A stretch of DNA of 64,000 nucleotides, taken from assembly GCA_023052935.1 (NCBI GenBank), contig CM041292.1:142379143-142443142 (forward strand), given 5' to 3'. The position numbers and the translations under genes are program-made. The stretch is from Piezodorus guildinii. Its lineage: Eukaryota > Arthropoda > Insecta > Hemiptera > Pentatomidae. Below the pieces are notes generated by a model. The model had not been told where the DNA came from and searched no databases. It saw nothing but the letters and a program-made list of their open reading frames with translations. Positions 21,401-34,783 of this stretch are shown piece after piece (within the stretch, counting starts at the first letter, position 1; every line of letters starts with the position of its first letter).

Positions 21401-23514
21401 AAAAATTATTTATATTAGTTTTTTTGTTTTTTTTATCTATATATTTCTAATAACACGTAAGCAGTTTTTCTAAACCATCTGAATAGATTGTGGAAACCTT
21501 AAATTTATTAGTTCAGAAAACCAATTTTCTTGGGCTCTTTAATCCAATAGATTGTTGTCCTGGTTCTCCTTTATTGAGTCACTGTTCAGAACATCAGCTC
21601 TCGTAGAAGATCCAGTTTTCAGCACAAGTAGCAATTCTGGACAGAAATGGATCGCTACTTCGGCACAGAAGTGAGGCACAAATTTCAAAACTCTTGATTT
21701 TTCCAGCGGTTGTTTAATGAGTGTGGGGTCAATCATTCGAGTTTCTTCCCCTTTTAACCTCCTTGAGGCCGCCATCATAAACGGTCGATATGATTGCATT
21801 GAGTATTTCTGCAAATTCTCAAACAGTTGTTCTGGGATTTCCTTTCAGCGCACAAAACATCGTCATCATTTAAATGATTAACGTCCTTAACTACTCGAAT
21901 AAATTCTAATAGGACTAATAACGATATAGGTCACCAATCTATTCTAGCTAAATAGAGGAAATCAGGATCCCTGTGAATTTTCCACTGGCTTGTGTAAATT
22001 TGCAAAATCCATTCAGAGCCTTCGGTGAAGTTGCAAGTATCAAGAGTGATAGTTGATATTATCAAGTTATGAATTTAGTCTATGTAGACTTATATATTGT
22101 TTTTCAATTCAGGTTTTGTTCGTTATTTCGATTAATTTTAAACGAATAGTCTCTGCTGAAATATGCAAACCCATTCTTTGACAATCAAAGCAATATTAAT
22201 CTATATTTAACAGGCATCATTGATATTATTTAATCGTAAGATTCGACCCTTTCTTCAAAAGTGAATAATATAGGAGAGAGTATGGAAGGGGCTAGAGAGG
22301 GTATATTGTAGTGGAGGACTATAATACTGGACGCTATCAGGACACTATTTGCCCTAGTCAGGTAATCGAGCCGCTGGAGAATCGAAGCCTGGAAACTGGA
22401 ACGCCTTATCAGGAGCACTGTCACTCACTCCAGGTTCCTTCTTCTATCTCTCGCCTTTTGTCTGACGTGTATTATTGGTTCTTGTCCACCACCGCTACCT
22501 TTTCGCCTATTATTCCATTCATTTTATTATTCGCTAGCTAATAGTAATGTTACATTAAAATCTGAGTATCCATTAAGTTAATTCATCACAAAATATTTAT
22601 TAGTACCTCTCAATAAATTTACTTCAATGTTTTAGTTGTGATTTTGTGAAATTCGTCTGAAATTTAAATTAATTATTTTGAACATCATTATTCATACTTT
22701 ATATTATACTTAAAAGCCGTTAAATATACAATTGTTTCAAAAAGATTTTCTAATAGATTTAAAATTGAAAAGGGATTACCGCAGGAATAAATACTGGCTT
22801 CATCATTGTTTATCATGAATGCACAGGTATGCGTTCCGCTCTGAGTCATGCAATACTGCTATAAAACAACAAGCTTAACAATTCATCCTCCAATTATACA
22901 AACCTTTCTCAGTTCATAAGACAAGTTGATAATGTAAAAAAATTGTACTCATTTTAAAAGGAACTTGTAAATCACTTTCATTCTGAAAATAAAATTTATA
23001 ATAATGAAAAAATATCTGATACACATTAACTGATTTTTTAATTGTTTCGTAACTATTTTAATTGTTTGTAATATAATATAACGCCATACAGATAACAACT
23101 TAATATCTTGAAATTTAAGTTTGAGAATATAAATAAAAAAATAAATTAAAATTAAAATTCAAAATATTAAAATTAAAATGTCATTATTTACGAATGAAAA
23201 TTCATGATGTAGGTTTTCTGTGTCCAATTGCCCATTTTTAAATTATTCATTTCAAATTTAAAAGATGTTTATTTTATATAACGAGTATAAATATTATCTG
23301 CCATTTACCTTGTTCGCACCTAAATGAGTAGTAATTGGATACAATTATTTTAAAGCAAGTGCGGCTAGTTTACGTTGTTGCATATTGCTTTAATTGTCTG
23401 CGTATAAAACTGTCGGAGTTAAATGTAAGACATATATTTGCTATTTACAGTATTATCCTTGCGGCATTCTGTTTTGAATTTGTAATGTTTTTATTTACTT
23501 AAATTTACAACTGT
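21401..23514. other. Non-coding stretch
   Basis: AT-rich with a less AT-rich part at 21540-21850 and 22230-22510. The minus frame of 91 codons at 21539-21814 has mixed composition but no recognisable domain, start context or splice partner. Confidence 0.35.
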
Positions 23515-23775
23515 ATTACTAAATACAAAAAGTTTATTTGCTAATAAACAACTGACATGAAATAGACTTGTTGAGAAACTAGCCATCGGTAATACTCTGT
23601 TCTAAACCAGAAGGTCTCGAGGTCATCTTCTTTTTAGATGCCTTGAAGGATTATCAGGAATCGAAGAAGAATCAAGAATTGAAACTTGCCATCAGAGTGG
23701 GAATCGAGTTAGTTATGGAAGGAGTGATGTCTGGTTTGGACCAAATCAGAAACATATGGAACATTATGGCCTATT
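23515..23775 (-). mobile_element. Jockey-like LINE 3' tail
   Basis: The reverse complement gives 'NIPYVSDLVQTRHHSFHN', a stop, then a tail with a frameshift near 'RFLIIL', and the 3' UTR block 'gagtattaccgatggctag'. It is related to 10529-10889. It lies head-to-head with the tail that follows. Confidence 0.7.
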
Positions 23776-23819
23776 TTGAAACTTTAATTATTAAAACGCC
23801 GTTTTCGGTTACTTCAGAA

Positions 23820-24290
23820 CTTACTATACAGACGCTCTATTCTTTTACTTAACTAAAAAAGGCTTTTTACATTGCAATCGTAAGGCTTATCTGGACCTAC
23901 GGAGATGAGCTTTGAGGCTCTACTAAACAATCAAGTTCTTGCCGTATCCAGTCCTTACAATCCAAAATCCTTCTCCAAGTAAAATCCTCAACGCTCCTTA
24001 CTTTGGCACTGATAAAATCATCCATAAAGACCTTAATATTCCATATCTTGCTGATTTTTCCTGTACTAAGTATCGCTCCTTCCATGACAAAGACGACTCT
24101 CACTCTAATCATTTCACTTCAATCCTTGTTTCCTCTTCAATTCCTAATAATCCACTGGGACGTCTAAAAAGAAGATGAATTCGAGACCTTCTTATGTAGA
24201 TTGATAGCTAAAGTGCTGCCAATGGGCAGTTTCATTTTCATGTTTGAATCCTGAAAAATATTACAACTAAAATCAAACCAACGTTGCCAT
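23820..24290 (+). mobile_element. Jockey-like LINE 3' tail
   Basis: Two frames combine into a Jockey C-terminus: '…AIVRLIWTYGDEL', a stop, then 'ILNAPYFGTDKIIHKDLNIP' and 'YLADFSCTKYRSFHDK', ending '…NNPLGRLKRRW'. The 3' UTR follows ('aaagtgctgccaatgggcag'). Confidence 0.78.
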
Positions 24291-27200
24291 TAGCTAAATA
24301 ATCAAGTAGGACATTTCTCAGAAAAAAAGTAAAAATAATAGAACGAAGCATTGGCCGGATTTCATTTCCAAAATATATTATTTCATAATTAAAAAGAAAT
24401 TACTGAGTTCATCGTTCTTTCTTGCCAGTTTGGAAGTGTAATTACCTAAAGCACGATTCATCGGGACGTTCTAGATGGCAGAGCGCCATGCCTCCCACCC
24501 CACTCACTGCAAGGACCACCCCAACTCATGCTAGAAAGCTATAATGGATCATCCGCTCAGATAATGGACCAATGTTAAGGTTCCAAGCTTCTCTTTGTCG
24601 AGCGCTCTATTTATCAAGGGCTACGGTAATTGATTGCGCCATACTCGCGCACACCGCGGTGTTATATAAACACTTAAAGGGATGATAGAGCGTCCTTATC
24701 TGGTGTGCGCATGACAATCTCATCTCTCGGTCTCATCTGGTCAGTACTGAAGGAGCTCGGCCACTTCACTGAGGAAAAAAGAAGAGCACCAAGACCACAT
24801 GTTGCCATCACAAGACTATATATTGTGAATAGGACTGAAATCAATCTTGGAACTATATCTTATTTCTCCTCGACAGTATCAGCTTTATCCTAGAGCATTA
24901 TATCAACAGTTTTCCTCTATTTCTTCCTTTCATGCCTCAATATCTAAAATGAATCTATATTGGGGCATTGATTATTAAAAGTATTGATGTTTTATAATAT
25001 ACCGCAAATATAAATAAGACGTAATAAACTATTTAATTACTTTAAAATGAGTTTCAACAGTACTCCGAAGTGATTCAAGGGTCCAAAAGTTTATTATGTC
25101 AATATTGGAATAGTAGTAGCGAGCCAACGAACTTGTTCGTCATCTAATATTCTAATTTCTCACTAGCCAGTAACTGAGTCCAGCTTATCTTGTTTGTATA
25201 TTTCAGCATTAAGTTAATAGCTAGCTTATTTCTCGGATTAATGATTTTGAGCTTCTTTTTTTTTAGTAGATTTTAATTTTAATTTAATTCCTAATTTTGT
25301 GTTTTTTTTTAATGTATTCTCAAAACTTTATTACCACAGTCCTTATGGAGGCAAATATCATAGAATACAAGAAAATACTTTACGGAAATTTTATGTTTAA
25401 AATTAATTAAAAAAAAAAAAAATGCTACGTTAAGATGTTTTTAATTTTTTAATTTAGCCAACTCTATTTTTCTGATGAGAAGTCTGACTCCGCCATTTTG
25501 TAACACTTGTAATACAGCACTAACAATAAAACATGTTATAACATCATCACAGTACATGAACACCAGAACAACATATAACATACTTTCTGCCATAAAAGAA
25601 GCCTTAAGCAATGTTGTAGATAAGGTTTTTAAACTATTGTAATTTTAATAATAATAATAAATTATTTATTTATTCTGAGACAACAAGTCCTTTCAGAATA
25701 ATTTTACAGACAAGTTAAATTGGAACTTCAGTATCTTAGAGTAACAAATAAAAACAACAGAAATAACAAAGAAAATGAATAATAGTAATAAATTAACAGG
25801 AAGCTCCTAATAATAATAATTTTAAAAAACAAATAAAACAAACTAGACAAAAAAAATTATATATTCATATATATAGGGCTAATTAAAATAGATTTACAAT
25901 GCTTACGAAAAGTGTAAAATGAAATACATATTTGTTTTAATATGAAGCAAAATAAACTTTTATTTTGATAATATAAAATTTTAGAAACATATGTCTATAG
26001 AATTCAATATAACTTTCTGAATATTTACTAGCTAAATATTATTTTCAATTAGTATTATTTCAGTATGTTTTGTGGTGATATGGATATATAATTGTTACAA
26101 AATTACTAAGAAAATAAAGTTGGGAAGTGCATGTTATATTTACAGTTGCGAAATTATTTTGCTTGCTTTTTTACATTTAGAATTTAAATTAATTAAATTA
26201 AATGTAAATTTAATTTATAATAGAATTAGAGTCAATTTTTTATCCTTCCAACTGTTATGGTGTGGAAATTCGAAGCTAACTGAAAATAAATAATAAAGCC
26301 TTATGTATTTTAATTCAAAAAGGGATGAGATGAGACCAATGGAAAACTTACGTGTTTGCCCTAGTGGCAAATTTCGGATCCCTCTAGCAGTATACAACAA
26401 CAAATGAAAAGTATTTGAACAAATGAAAATATTATTTAAATTTTACTAGTCGAATCAATATTTTTATTTTTTTTTACACATTCTACACAGTTGTCATTAG
26501 ATTTTTTTTAGTTTTTAATTTTTTTGGCAGTTTTTGTAGTATAATGTTTTTTGTATCAGAGAAGAAGAAGCCTCTCAGCTGTAAATAATAATTAATTATG
26601 ATCCTTTTGCCTGTTGGCCAGACATATTATATATTTTAATTGATCACAACTGTTATTCCCAAGGGACCCAGTCCCAGAGTAACTTGTTTTTTCTATTCTA
26701 TTCTGTAATTTAGTCAAAGCATTGATTTTTATATTGCTTAATACACATTTACTAGCGAAAACTGTTCATAAAATGCATGGGCACACCACCTGTAAGGTAG
26801 GTTCGTCGAAAAATATAAAAAATACTTATAAGCTTCATGCATGCAATTTTATTGAGGACTTAATGTTTATAAACGAAAGAAGTTATCCACAAATGTTGAC
26901 TAAATTAATTATCAGCAATTAATCAGAAATAATAATCCTTTCTCCACTTGTATAAATTTAGAATTTAATGCATCTATGTTATCAAAAATTACTATCCTAT
27001 CTAACTATCCTTTTTACTTACTGAATTCAAGAAAGCTATTAAATAAAATAATATTTAAGGTTTTGAGATAACTATATAGGCTTTGATGAAATTATTACTT
27101 TAAATTATCACTTGGAAGTTTCTGTATATTCTGCCGTTATAAATATTTTAACTGACTTGTTCTCTTAGAGATACATATTTCTATAAATCGGTGGAATAGT

Positions 27201-27734
27201 TATTCTCCACGTAATATTGCAGCGCCGTGCTGACATTTCTTAGCATTAATCCAACGATTGCGGTGTTAAAAGGAAGGTAGATCGGATTGCCACAGACGAA
27301 AGCCACCCTGTATAAGGAAGGCTCTAGCAGTCAACCAGGTGGCTAGTAGTTCCCTTGAAATTAATTATTGCGCCTTTTCGAATTATATCAAGTCCATGAG
27401 TTGCCTAACCCTTTTGCTGGGGTTCTTGTACTTGTCAGGTATAGAAGGTTTGAATTGAGTCGCCTTCCCTCATTCGACATCTCGTTGAATTAGATAGACC
27501 TACCGTCCGAGGTAATTATTCTTCATATCTGATTATTACTATAGGTTATTTTCCTCCTCCATGGAATGCTTTACATATCGTTCATTATATGAAATCAGTC
27601 TGAGCTTTACAATATCTTCAACTTAGAAAACGTTGATTGTTAAAAGTATAAAAAGCTTCTTTAAAAAAAAAAAAAAAAAAACATTCTTATTTACAACTGT
27701 ATTTAAAAAAAAAATACATCAAGTGAATGTGATA
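24291..27734. other. Long non-coding stretch
   Basis: 24430-24720 is a GC-richer island with a TATATAA at 24662. 25640-25760 has an (AAT)n run followed by 'ttatttatttattctgag', which may be the antisense 3' tail of an unidentified LINE. 27220-27500 is another less AT-rich patch. The remainder is AT-rich with homopolymer tracts such as A18 near 27665. No credible exon was seen. Confidence 0.35.
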
Positions 27735-28650
27735 GTTACATAATACAATGACATGAAATACATGTTGAGAAGCTTCCCATTGGAAGAAACTCTAAAATTT
27801 CTAGGTTTTTAAAGGTCCCGGAACCATCTCCTTTTCAGGCGTTACTAGGATTATCAGCAATTGAAGAGGGAGAAAGGATTGAAACTAGTGGGTTAGAGAG
27901 GAGTGGAGTTTGTCATGAAAGGATTGATACCTGGTCCGGACCAAATTAGTACCATAGGGAACATTAAGGTATATATGGAAGAGTTAATTCGTGACAAAGT
28001 AAGGAAACTTGAGGATTTTACGAAGAATTTGGGATTGTAAGGATTTGATTGTTTACAGCCCATAGCTCTACTCCGTAAGTCCATATTGGACTTATAATAG
28101 TCATGTAGATGAGCATTTTGTATTGGGTTGTCCGAAAAGTTCGTAGAGATTTTTAATATAAAATTTACCTTTTATTTTTTCTACTAAAAATGAATCACGA
28201 AGCTAATGTTCATTTATATGCCTTTAATCCTCGTGGAATTAACTGTGTTTACACACTGGATTCGTCTTTATTAAGGCTCAGTAGTGTAGTTTATTGCAAA
28301 CCAACATGAGTGACGGTTCGGTTCATTTTCGGCATATTATGCTGTTCTTTTTTAAAAACGGGAAAAACACAGCCCAAACTGCATTTATTGTTCTTCAGGA
28401 GTAAAGAGAGTGATTTTTGGAGAAAAGGGATAATGGACTTTCCAAGCCGTTAGGAAATGGTAATAGCTAACGGTGGTAACTATTTTGTATATTAAATAAA
28501 TACATTTTAAGCCTTTCATCAAATTTAATTTTTGTCCAAATTTCTCTACGAACTTTCTGGACGACCCAATAGTTAAGAGGAAGGTTTGACCGTTTCTCCA
28601 CTTAAGTGTTGAAGTTGCCGAAAACGACGAGAATAAAAAGCTAACATGAT
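27735..28650 (-). mobile_element. Jockey-like LINE tail interrupted by mariner
   Basis: The minus strand reads 'KMLIYMTIISPIWTYGVELW' then 'AVNNQILTIPNSS', a stop, and further tail to about 27750. On the far side of the mariner (28572-28650) the reading resumes upstream with 'NSRRFRQLQHLSGETVKPSS', in register with the same protein. The 63-codon minus frame at 27893-28084 is part of it. Confidence 0.75.
28123..28569 (+). mobile_element. Internally deleted mariner element (447 bp)
   Basis: Terminal inverted repeats of 27 bases match at 24 positions, starting TTGGGTTGTCC and TTGGGTCGTCC, with TA duplications at 28121-28122 and 28570-28571. Inside, a frame starts at 28306 with 'MSDGSVHFRHIMLFFFKNGK', the mariner transposase N-terminus, and stops at 28402. 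Near the right end 'NGGNYFVY' and a stop (28469-28495) match the transposase C-terminus. The catalytic DDD core is deleted, so it is non-autonomous. Confidence 0.93.
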
Positions 28651-31468
28651 TACTTTATTTTCTCGTTAGATTTAATCGCTTTGGACTTTTAATGCTTACT
28701 TCTTTTATCTGTAAGAATTTCTTTTATCTGTAAAAATTTATTTTCTTGAGTAAATTATTTTCAGATATGTAAATGAGATGTATACTGATTACCGTAAAAT
28801 GAAAAGTATTTACTATTAACGAAAATTCTAATTCAGATGGTTAAATACAGAGTTTAAGCATGTATGAGAGGAAAAAATGCGAAGACCTGATTTTAGAACA
28901 ACATACTACGTCAATTTAAAACTGTTTAAACATTTTTTTTATTTGAATGCTAATCAACCAGGGAGTGAACTGTACCGATGACTCGTCTCATTGCTTGCAG
29001 AAAATACATTCTAAAACAGTGCCCTTTATATTAACTAATAGGATAGCAATCACACATTTAGTTGCCTGCAAACATTCTAGCTGCTATAATCTTCACTACT
29101 TAAGAACCGAATTGCCCGGTTTGACATTTACACCTCAACCCAATAAGAAACTTAAACTTTTTTATTGTCAGATCTTTTCCCAGTTTTATTTCTCATAAAG
29201 ATCCTGAAGGGGTTTCAGTGAACTGCATCGGCAAAACGACGACCGCCCTTATACTCATTTAAGTCGATGACCTAAGCAATGCAAATAAACGTCTACCTAG
29301 TACTTCTGATTTGCATTAAACATATGCAAATGAAATCTGCCCTGTGCCTTAAAGTTTATAGTTCATATAAAAGGAACGGCTAATTGTATGGTGAGTTTAA
29401 ACAAGGATTGCTTGATCGTGTGTCTTTCATATTTTTTAATAAGTTTTAGTTTTTATTTTATATACGTTCTCTTTACTATTTTCATTTCTCCGACTGACGA
29501 TTTTGAACAGGACTTCGGGGAATTATGGTGGCGCTTGGAAATATTAATATTCAGGAACCGGATCCCCATTTCCATTTCCCTTCTTGACATTTCTGCCTGG
29601 AGTTTGGTCTGAAATTGCCTCCGCTCAGCATCCTAGAAGACTAAGAAGGTTTTTGAATGAGAGTGGTCAAGTATTTGGCAATAGAAATTGCGATACAGTG
29701 ATTGTTTCTTTCTTATATCAGAAGAGTATATTTTTTTTATATATAAAAAATAAAATTCAGTTTTTATTCATAAAAAAGAAAGAAACTTACCCTGTTTTTT
29801 TTTCTCTTACTTTATATAATTCTAAATATCTTTAAACAAAAAACGCTGCACATTATTGCACAATGGTTTATTATTCTCAAATGATACGGTTACATGAAAT
29901 TGAAATTATAAGGTGGTGCTATTTCATTATATGCTTAAATTTCTCTTTCATGGTTGATTAATAAAGTTCATTATTGAAAATAATAAATCAAAAGCATTAA
30001 TAACAATAACTTTGTTTTTTTTTAATTTAATATATTTTTTTCTGTTAACTGATAACGACGGACTTTTCCGGAACGGATTTTTCCTCCAACTATACCACAA
30101 TGGAGTAATTGGTGTATAATATCCTCATCGATTTCCATATAAGTATATATAATTTTTTTATTCCAAAACTTTATAGTTTTTCTATTAACTCTCATTTATA
30201 TTTTTGAAAATAAATTTACTTTTACGGTGATTCTCAATTTTTATAAAGAACAATCAACGCTCATATAAAATGTCATCATTCTTTAATTATTGGTGCATTT
30301 TTTTTTCAAAATACATTAAATTTTTCTCTTCATATATAATTCACTGAGTAATGAACGCCAAAATTTTAAGGCAGGTTTTTTTTTCTGTCTATTAAAAGGT
30401 TTATCGCAGAAAAAAAGAAGAGAGATAAAATTACATAGAATAAATTTATTGATCTTCAGGATTATTATAAAAATAAAAAGCATTATGAAATAATTGTATT
30501 TTAAAAAATCTTGAATCAAACTTGACCCCGAAAAACTTTGAAGACTTCCTAGTTCACTCCCCTGTCTTTTTTTTTTATTATTCTGCGAACGCCGAGTTCG
30601 TAAGGGAAGCAAAATCCATTACACGCCCATTCACGAGATTTTAAAAAAAATCGTTCAAATGAGCTGCTCGCAAGCTAATTGTGGAAAAACAAAACCCTGT
30701 CAGAGACGACGAGGTTCTAGAACTCGTTCTAAAGTTAGATTAGCGAAAATTGTCTACTCCTCCAGCCCGCAAAGTATTTATAGTCACTTGGCAGAACGTT
30801 GTTCGTTAATTACTTTGTTTATTTAGCCTCTTTGCAGCACCTAACTGCAACGAAAACCATTATTCAACAAACTGTCTGGTGCTTGCGTACTACTGAATGT
30901 AGTTCATGGCCAAACAAAAAAAATTAGAAAAAAAAAAAAAAGAGATTCTTTTTAATATTTATAGCGGTGGAGGCTTTCCCAGCATCCTCATAGTGGCTGA
31001 CCCATGAAAAAATAAGGATGTACCTTATTAACCAATGCTCCTTAGGACTTCGCGTGATTCCATAATGTATACCTTTTTTTTAAAATAGTTATCGCGTATA
31101 CATAGTTTCTTGAAGAAAATAGGAGTTTTAAAGAACATACTTGCAAAAAAAGACTTCATTAAATTTTGCCTTTTCTACGTAAAATTCTTATTAATAATCT
31201 ATTAAACCATATGTTAATCCATCAAAGAATCTTTTAGATTGTTCTGGTGTTCATTAATCAAAATAAATCGTAAATCTCTTTTAATCATAAACGTTATTTA
31301 TTTAGTAACATAAAGACTTCAACCATTAGGGTTATTTTAGCCCTAAATTAAAAATACAAAATACAAACATTTAATTAAAATACATACAAGGATTAGATAA
31401 TTACCTATCAGAAAAGAATAGAATAAAAAAGACAAATAAAATATTAAAGATCCAAAACATGAACATAT

Positions 31469-31471
<3 letters not shown>
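28651..31471. other. Long non-coding stretch
   Basis: Mostly AT-rich. A block at 29843-29895 ('attgcacaatggtttattatt') recurs at 48440-48490 and marks a short unnamed repeat. 29490-29640 is less AT-rich, with frames open but unsupported. No RNA gene was seen. Confidence 0.35.
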
Positions 31472-31544
<73 letters not shown>

Positions 31545-31847
31545 ACCCTGTACCACTACAACCCATGAAGGGTCTTGGGCTCAGTACATATAGAGATTCG
31601 TACTGTTTCTAGGCCAACGGCAGTGGTGGCCTTAATCACGCTCAGCCGCCAGGTTTTTCCCCAATTAATTTGGGTACCCACTTTATAGAGGCTGGGTCTG
31701 CCCCAGGAGGGTCTCCATACCCTAGGGTCGCCCCCCGACTGAATTAACAGAATAAATAATATTTCTGCCACAGCCGGGATTCGAACCCAGGACCCGGAGC
31801 ACCGTAGACTAGTGCTCTATCCACTAGACCACGCCGCTCCCTTATAA

Positions 31848-31902
<55 letters not shown>
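31472..31902. repeat. (TA)n microsatellite split by a SINE C
   Basis: TA repeats at 31472-31539 and 31857-31902 flank the SINE at 31541-31842. One tract was probably interrupted by the insertion, and the target duplication is hidden inside the repeat. Confidence 0.9.
31541..31842 (-). mobile_element. SINE family C, copy 2 (most complete)
   Basis: The minus strand begins with a near-intact tRNA-like head: 'gggagcggcgtggtctagtg' with A box 'tggtctagtggat' and B box 'gggttcgaatcccgg'. The body has 'cccaagacccttcatggg' near its 3' end. The 71-codon minus frame overlapping it is only translation of the SINE. Confidence 0.9.
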
Positions 31903-31907
<5 letters not shown>

Positions 31908-32228
31908 TTTTTTTTTTTTCTATTTGGTGAAAAATTTAAGTATATTTAAGGTAGTCATTATTTTTGTTGCTGACTCCTGGAATTATTCATTTAGTAGGAC
32001 TTAACTATCCTGACTTTCGCAGATATCATTGTATGATGAAAATGACGTTAACCGATTTGTTCATTTATAGAAATGAAATAAAATTGACGTTGTGAGATAA
32101 GTAAATGTTTGGAATACACTCTGAAAATAGATTTTCTAAAAATTTAGTGATTGAAACTGTCAAATAATTATTTGAGCATTAACAGTGAATGGAAATCAAA
32201 TTAATCGTGCTACCGATGTACACGTATA

Positions 32229-32467
32229 CCGATGCTACAGTGGGAGTAATAAATTTTGCCTATCCAGGTTTTATTAGGATAGGAATCTTTAACGAATACT
32301 TGACATCGCAGAGGCTCGGGACCAACTTTTTACGTCCTCTCCGAAAGACAGCATAACTAAGGATTTTTTATTCCCATTATAAAATCCTAGGACCACCTGC
32401 GGGCTTGAACCCATGATCTTTGGCATAGAAGGCTTTTATGCTAGCTAATATGGTTTAGGTGACCCCA
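32229..32467 (-). mobile_element. SINE family A, copy 5
   Basis: Body blocks 'tttgcctatccaggttttat', 'ggataggaatctttaacg' and 'acagcataactaagga', plus minus-strand B box 'gggttcaagccc'. The 3' tail beyond 'gatgctac' is missing or diverged. Confidence 0.83.
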
Positions 32468-34095
32468 CTATAAAAATAGTCTACTCAACTCAATAAGTTT
32501 GATTTGATGGCTAAGAATAAATTATTCGATGTATATACTCCTTCTTGAATAAGTGACCATTTATGAGACAAACGTAAAATGTGTAAATAATTATATATAA
32601 TCTCATACAATAGAATGCGGACTTTTTTTTTTTTTTAATTTCATTTTAGCAATTACGTTTCATATGAAAAGGAACTTTTAAATCAAGGAAATAAATTATA
32701 GCCAAACTAACTATTATTATCCATTTATAGTTGATTCACTCTAATAAAATGAATCTAGTTTTAGACTCCGTATAATTTAATTTTAATAAATATTCAGAGT
32801 TTTATTTATCCGTATTAATACGCTCTTAGAGAATTTAGGTTAAGCGTCAATGAAACAACAATAAAATCATCCTAAAAGCAACTGCTCGTTGATAGATAGC
32901 GTTGAAAGCATACATTTTTAGAGATTTATCCTTTTGACTGTTATTTCAAGTTCTTGTGAAATTTATTCTCCTGAAACTAACCTCCCAATATTTTTCGCAG
33001 TATAATATACGCGAATCCTGGACCGGAACCATAAATTAAAGCTATGCCGTTGGGTTGAAGATCTGATAGATCCTCCGGATAAACATTCCCGCAGGACGGG
33101 AAACGAGGTGTTAGCCTTTGACGTAAGAATTTATGATGTGATGTAACGCCTGTGCTAGTTTGGACGACTATAGCGAGCGTGTTGTTTGTCCAGTTATGAT
33201 AGAACTGTTTGCTTCAAACTTTGGATCCTCTGCCCCGAGATACCAAGTTCCGAGAACACCTTCTTTACTTTTGGATAGCTCATGGGGTTCATATCTTAAT
33301 ATCTAGGATCTTGTTAGGAGCATAGAGTTTCATGCGATATATTACCAACAAGAGTCGACTGAATTAAAGAGACCAGGTTTTGTCAGTAATGGTTAGTCTT
33401 TGTAGATGCGTACAATGGGCAACCATCTACATATTTCACTATTTGTTATTCGGTTTTTAAAAACAGAACTTTTTTTTTTAACATTTCATGGTTACTGAAG
33501 GGAGGGAACTAAAATAAATTTATAATCTACTCTTAAATAGTTTTTGTATCTCTTATCGTATTATGAGCCAACAACCCTTCGCAGGTATTATACTGCTAAG
33601 GTAGTCATTTAAAAAAAAGTAACATTATTCCGATTCTTATAAAATTACCTAAATTGTTTATTTGGTTTATTATTTTAATTAATGAGCCTTTATAATCGAC
33701 TTAACAAATAAAAACAAATTACCTCTCCCCCTCAAAATTTTAGGGTTTACGTTTCAGGATACGTAGAATCCGAATAACGAATAGAGAATTGAATTTCCTT
33801 CAAAGTGAAAAGAATTATCATTGACATTGATTCAGAACTAGCAGAGATATTGCGTTTTGAAATTAACATATACCCGTTTTCTAGGGATAATTTATTGTTT
33901 TTCATTTTAGGTAATTGCCTATTAACAGCTATAAAAGCAGTTATAACTTAATATATTTATTTGGAAATAATAAACCATTGCAGTAATAATAATATTCCAA
34001 TAATAAATCGTTTTCAGTTTTATAAACAAAAAAAATTTAATACTGAGTAAGTTATCATTAATGTGGAAAAAAACTCTTCCAACTTTCAGTCTCTA
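32468..34095. other. Non-coding stretch with a coding-like relic
   Basis: 33006-33146 and, one frame over, 33142-33306 are open for 46 and 54 codons with mixed, non-repetitive composition (for example LCRWVEDLIDPPDKHSRRTG and DDYSERVVCPVMIELFASNF). A donor-like GAC|GTAAGA lies at 33123. It could be one frameshifted relic or chance in a GC-richer patch. The rest is AT-rich. Confidence 0.3.
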
Positions 34096-34108
34096 GCTAG
34101 AATATTTA

Positions 34109-34372
34109 AGGGCCACAATCTCGAGTGGCTAGCACGCTAGTATATGACGCTAAAGGTTGTGAGTTAGAATCCCAGACCCGGCGGAACTTTTTCTAGCTTA
34201 TTAAAAGGGAATTCACTTACAGCTCCCCCCCGGGTATGTGAGACTCGTCAGCCAACTAAAGGCCTCTTACAAAAACAGGTGTAAGGAGAGATGACCCTAC
34301 CCCTAAACTTTTATCGAGAAACGTTATGTATTCTCCAAGTTAATTATACCACGCGGCTAAGAGCTTACACGG

Positions 34373-34407
<35 letters not shown>
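34109..34407 (+). mobile_element. SINE family B, copy 4, with poly-A and 13-bp target duplication
   Basis: Perfect flanking gctagaatattta (34096-34108 and 34408-34420). The head is 'gagtggctagcacgctag' and the B box is 'agttagaatccc', with one B-box change. The 3' end stops at 'gcttacacggct' and continues as A33, lacking the 'gtcgcgccactggaagaa' end of other B copies. Confidence 0.93.
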
Positions 34408-34412
<5 letters not shown>

Positions 34413-34631
34413 AATATTTAGATTGTTCGACTATTGCTGTCAGAATTAGCGAAATTTTTTTGTTCAAATACGTATATCAAGTTTATTCGCTAAGAGGATC
34501 TCATATGACTAAACCTTTATAAACACGTATTGGTATTATTACCCAGATATCTGTCTTAGCAAAGAAGTGGGTAGTTATTGAAGTTAAGATCTGTTAATAT
34601 TGATTTGTAGAATAAGCAGGGACCTTCCACC

Positions 34632-34783
<152 letters not shown>

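Noticed and set aside
21539..21814. 91-codon minus frame as a gene
   Set aside because: No recognised domain, no flanking splice signals judged convincing, and no neighbouring compatible exon.
31801..31842. Functional tRNA gene
   Set aside because: The A and B boxes are good, but the sequence continues into a SINE body shared with two other loci and the 3' half does not close an acceptor stem.
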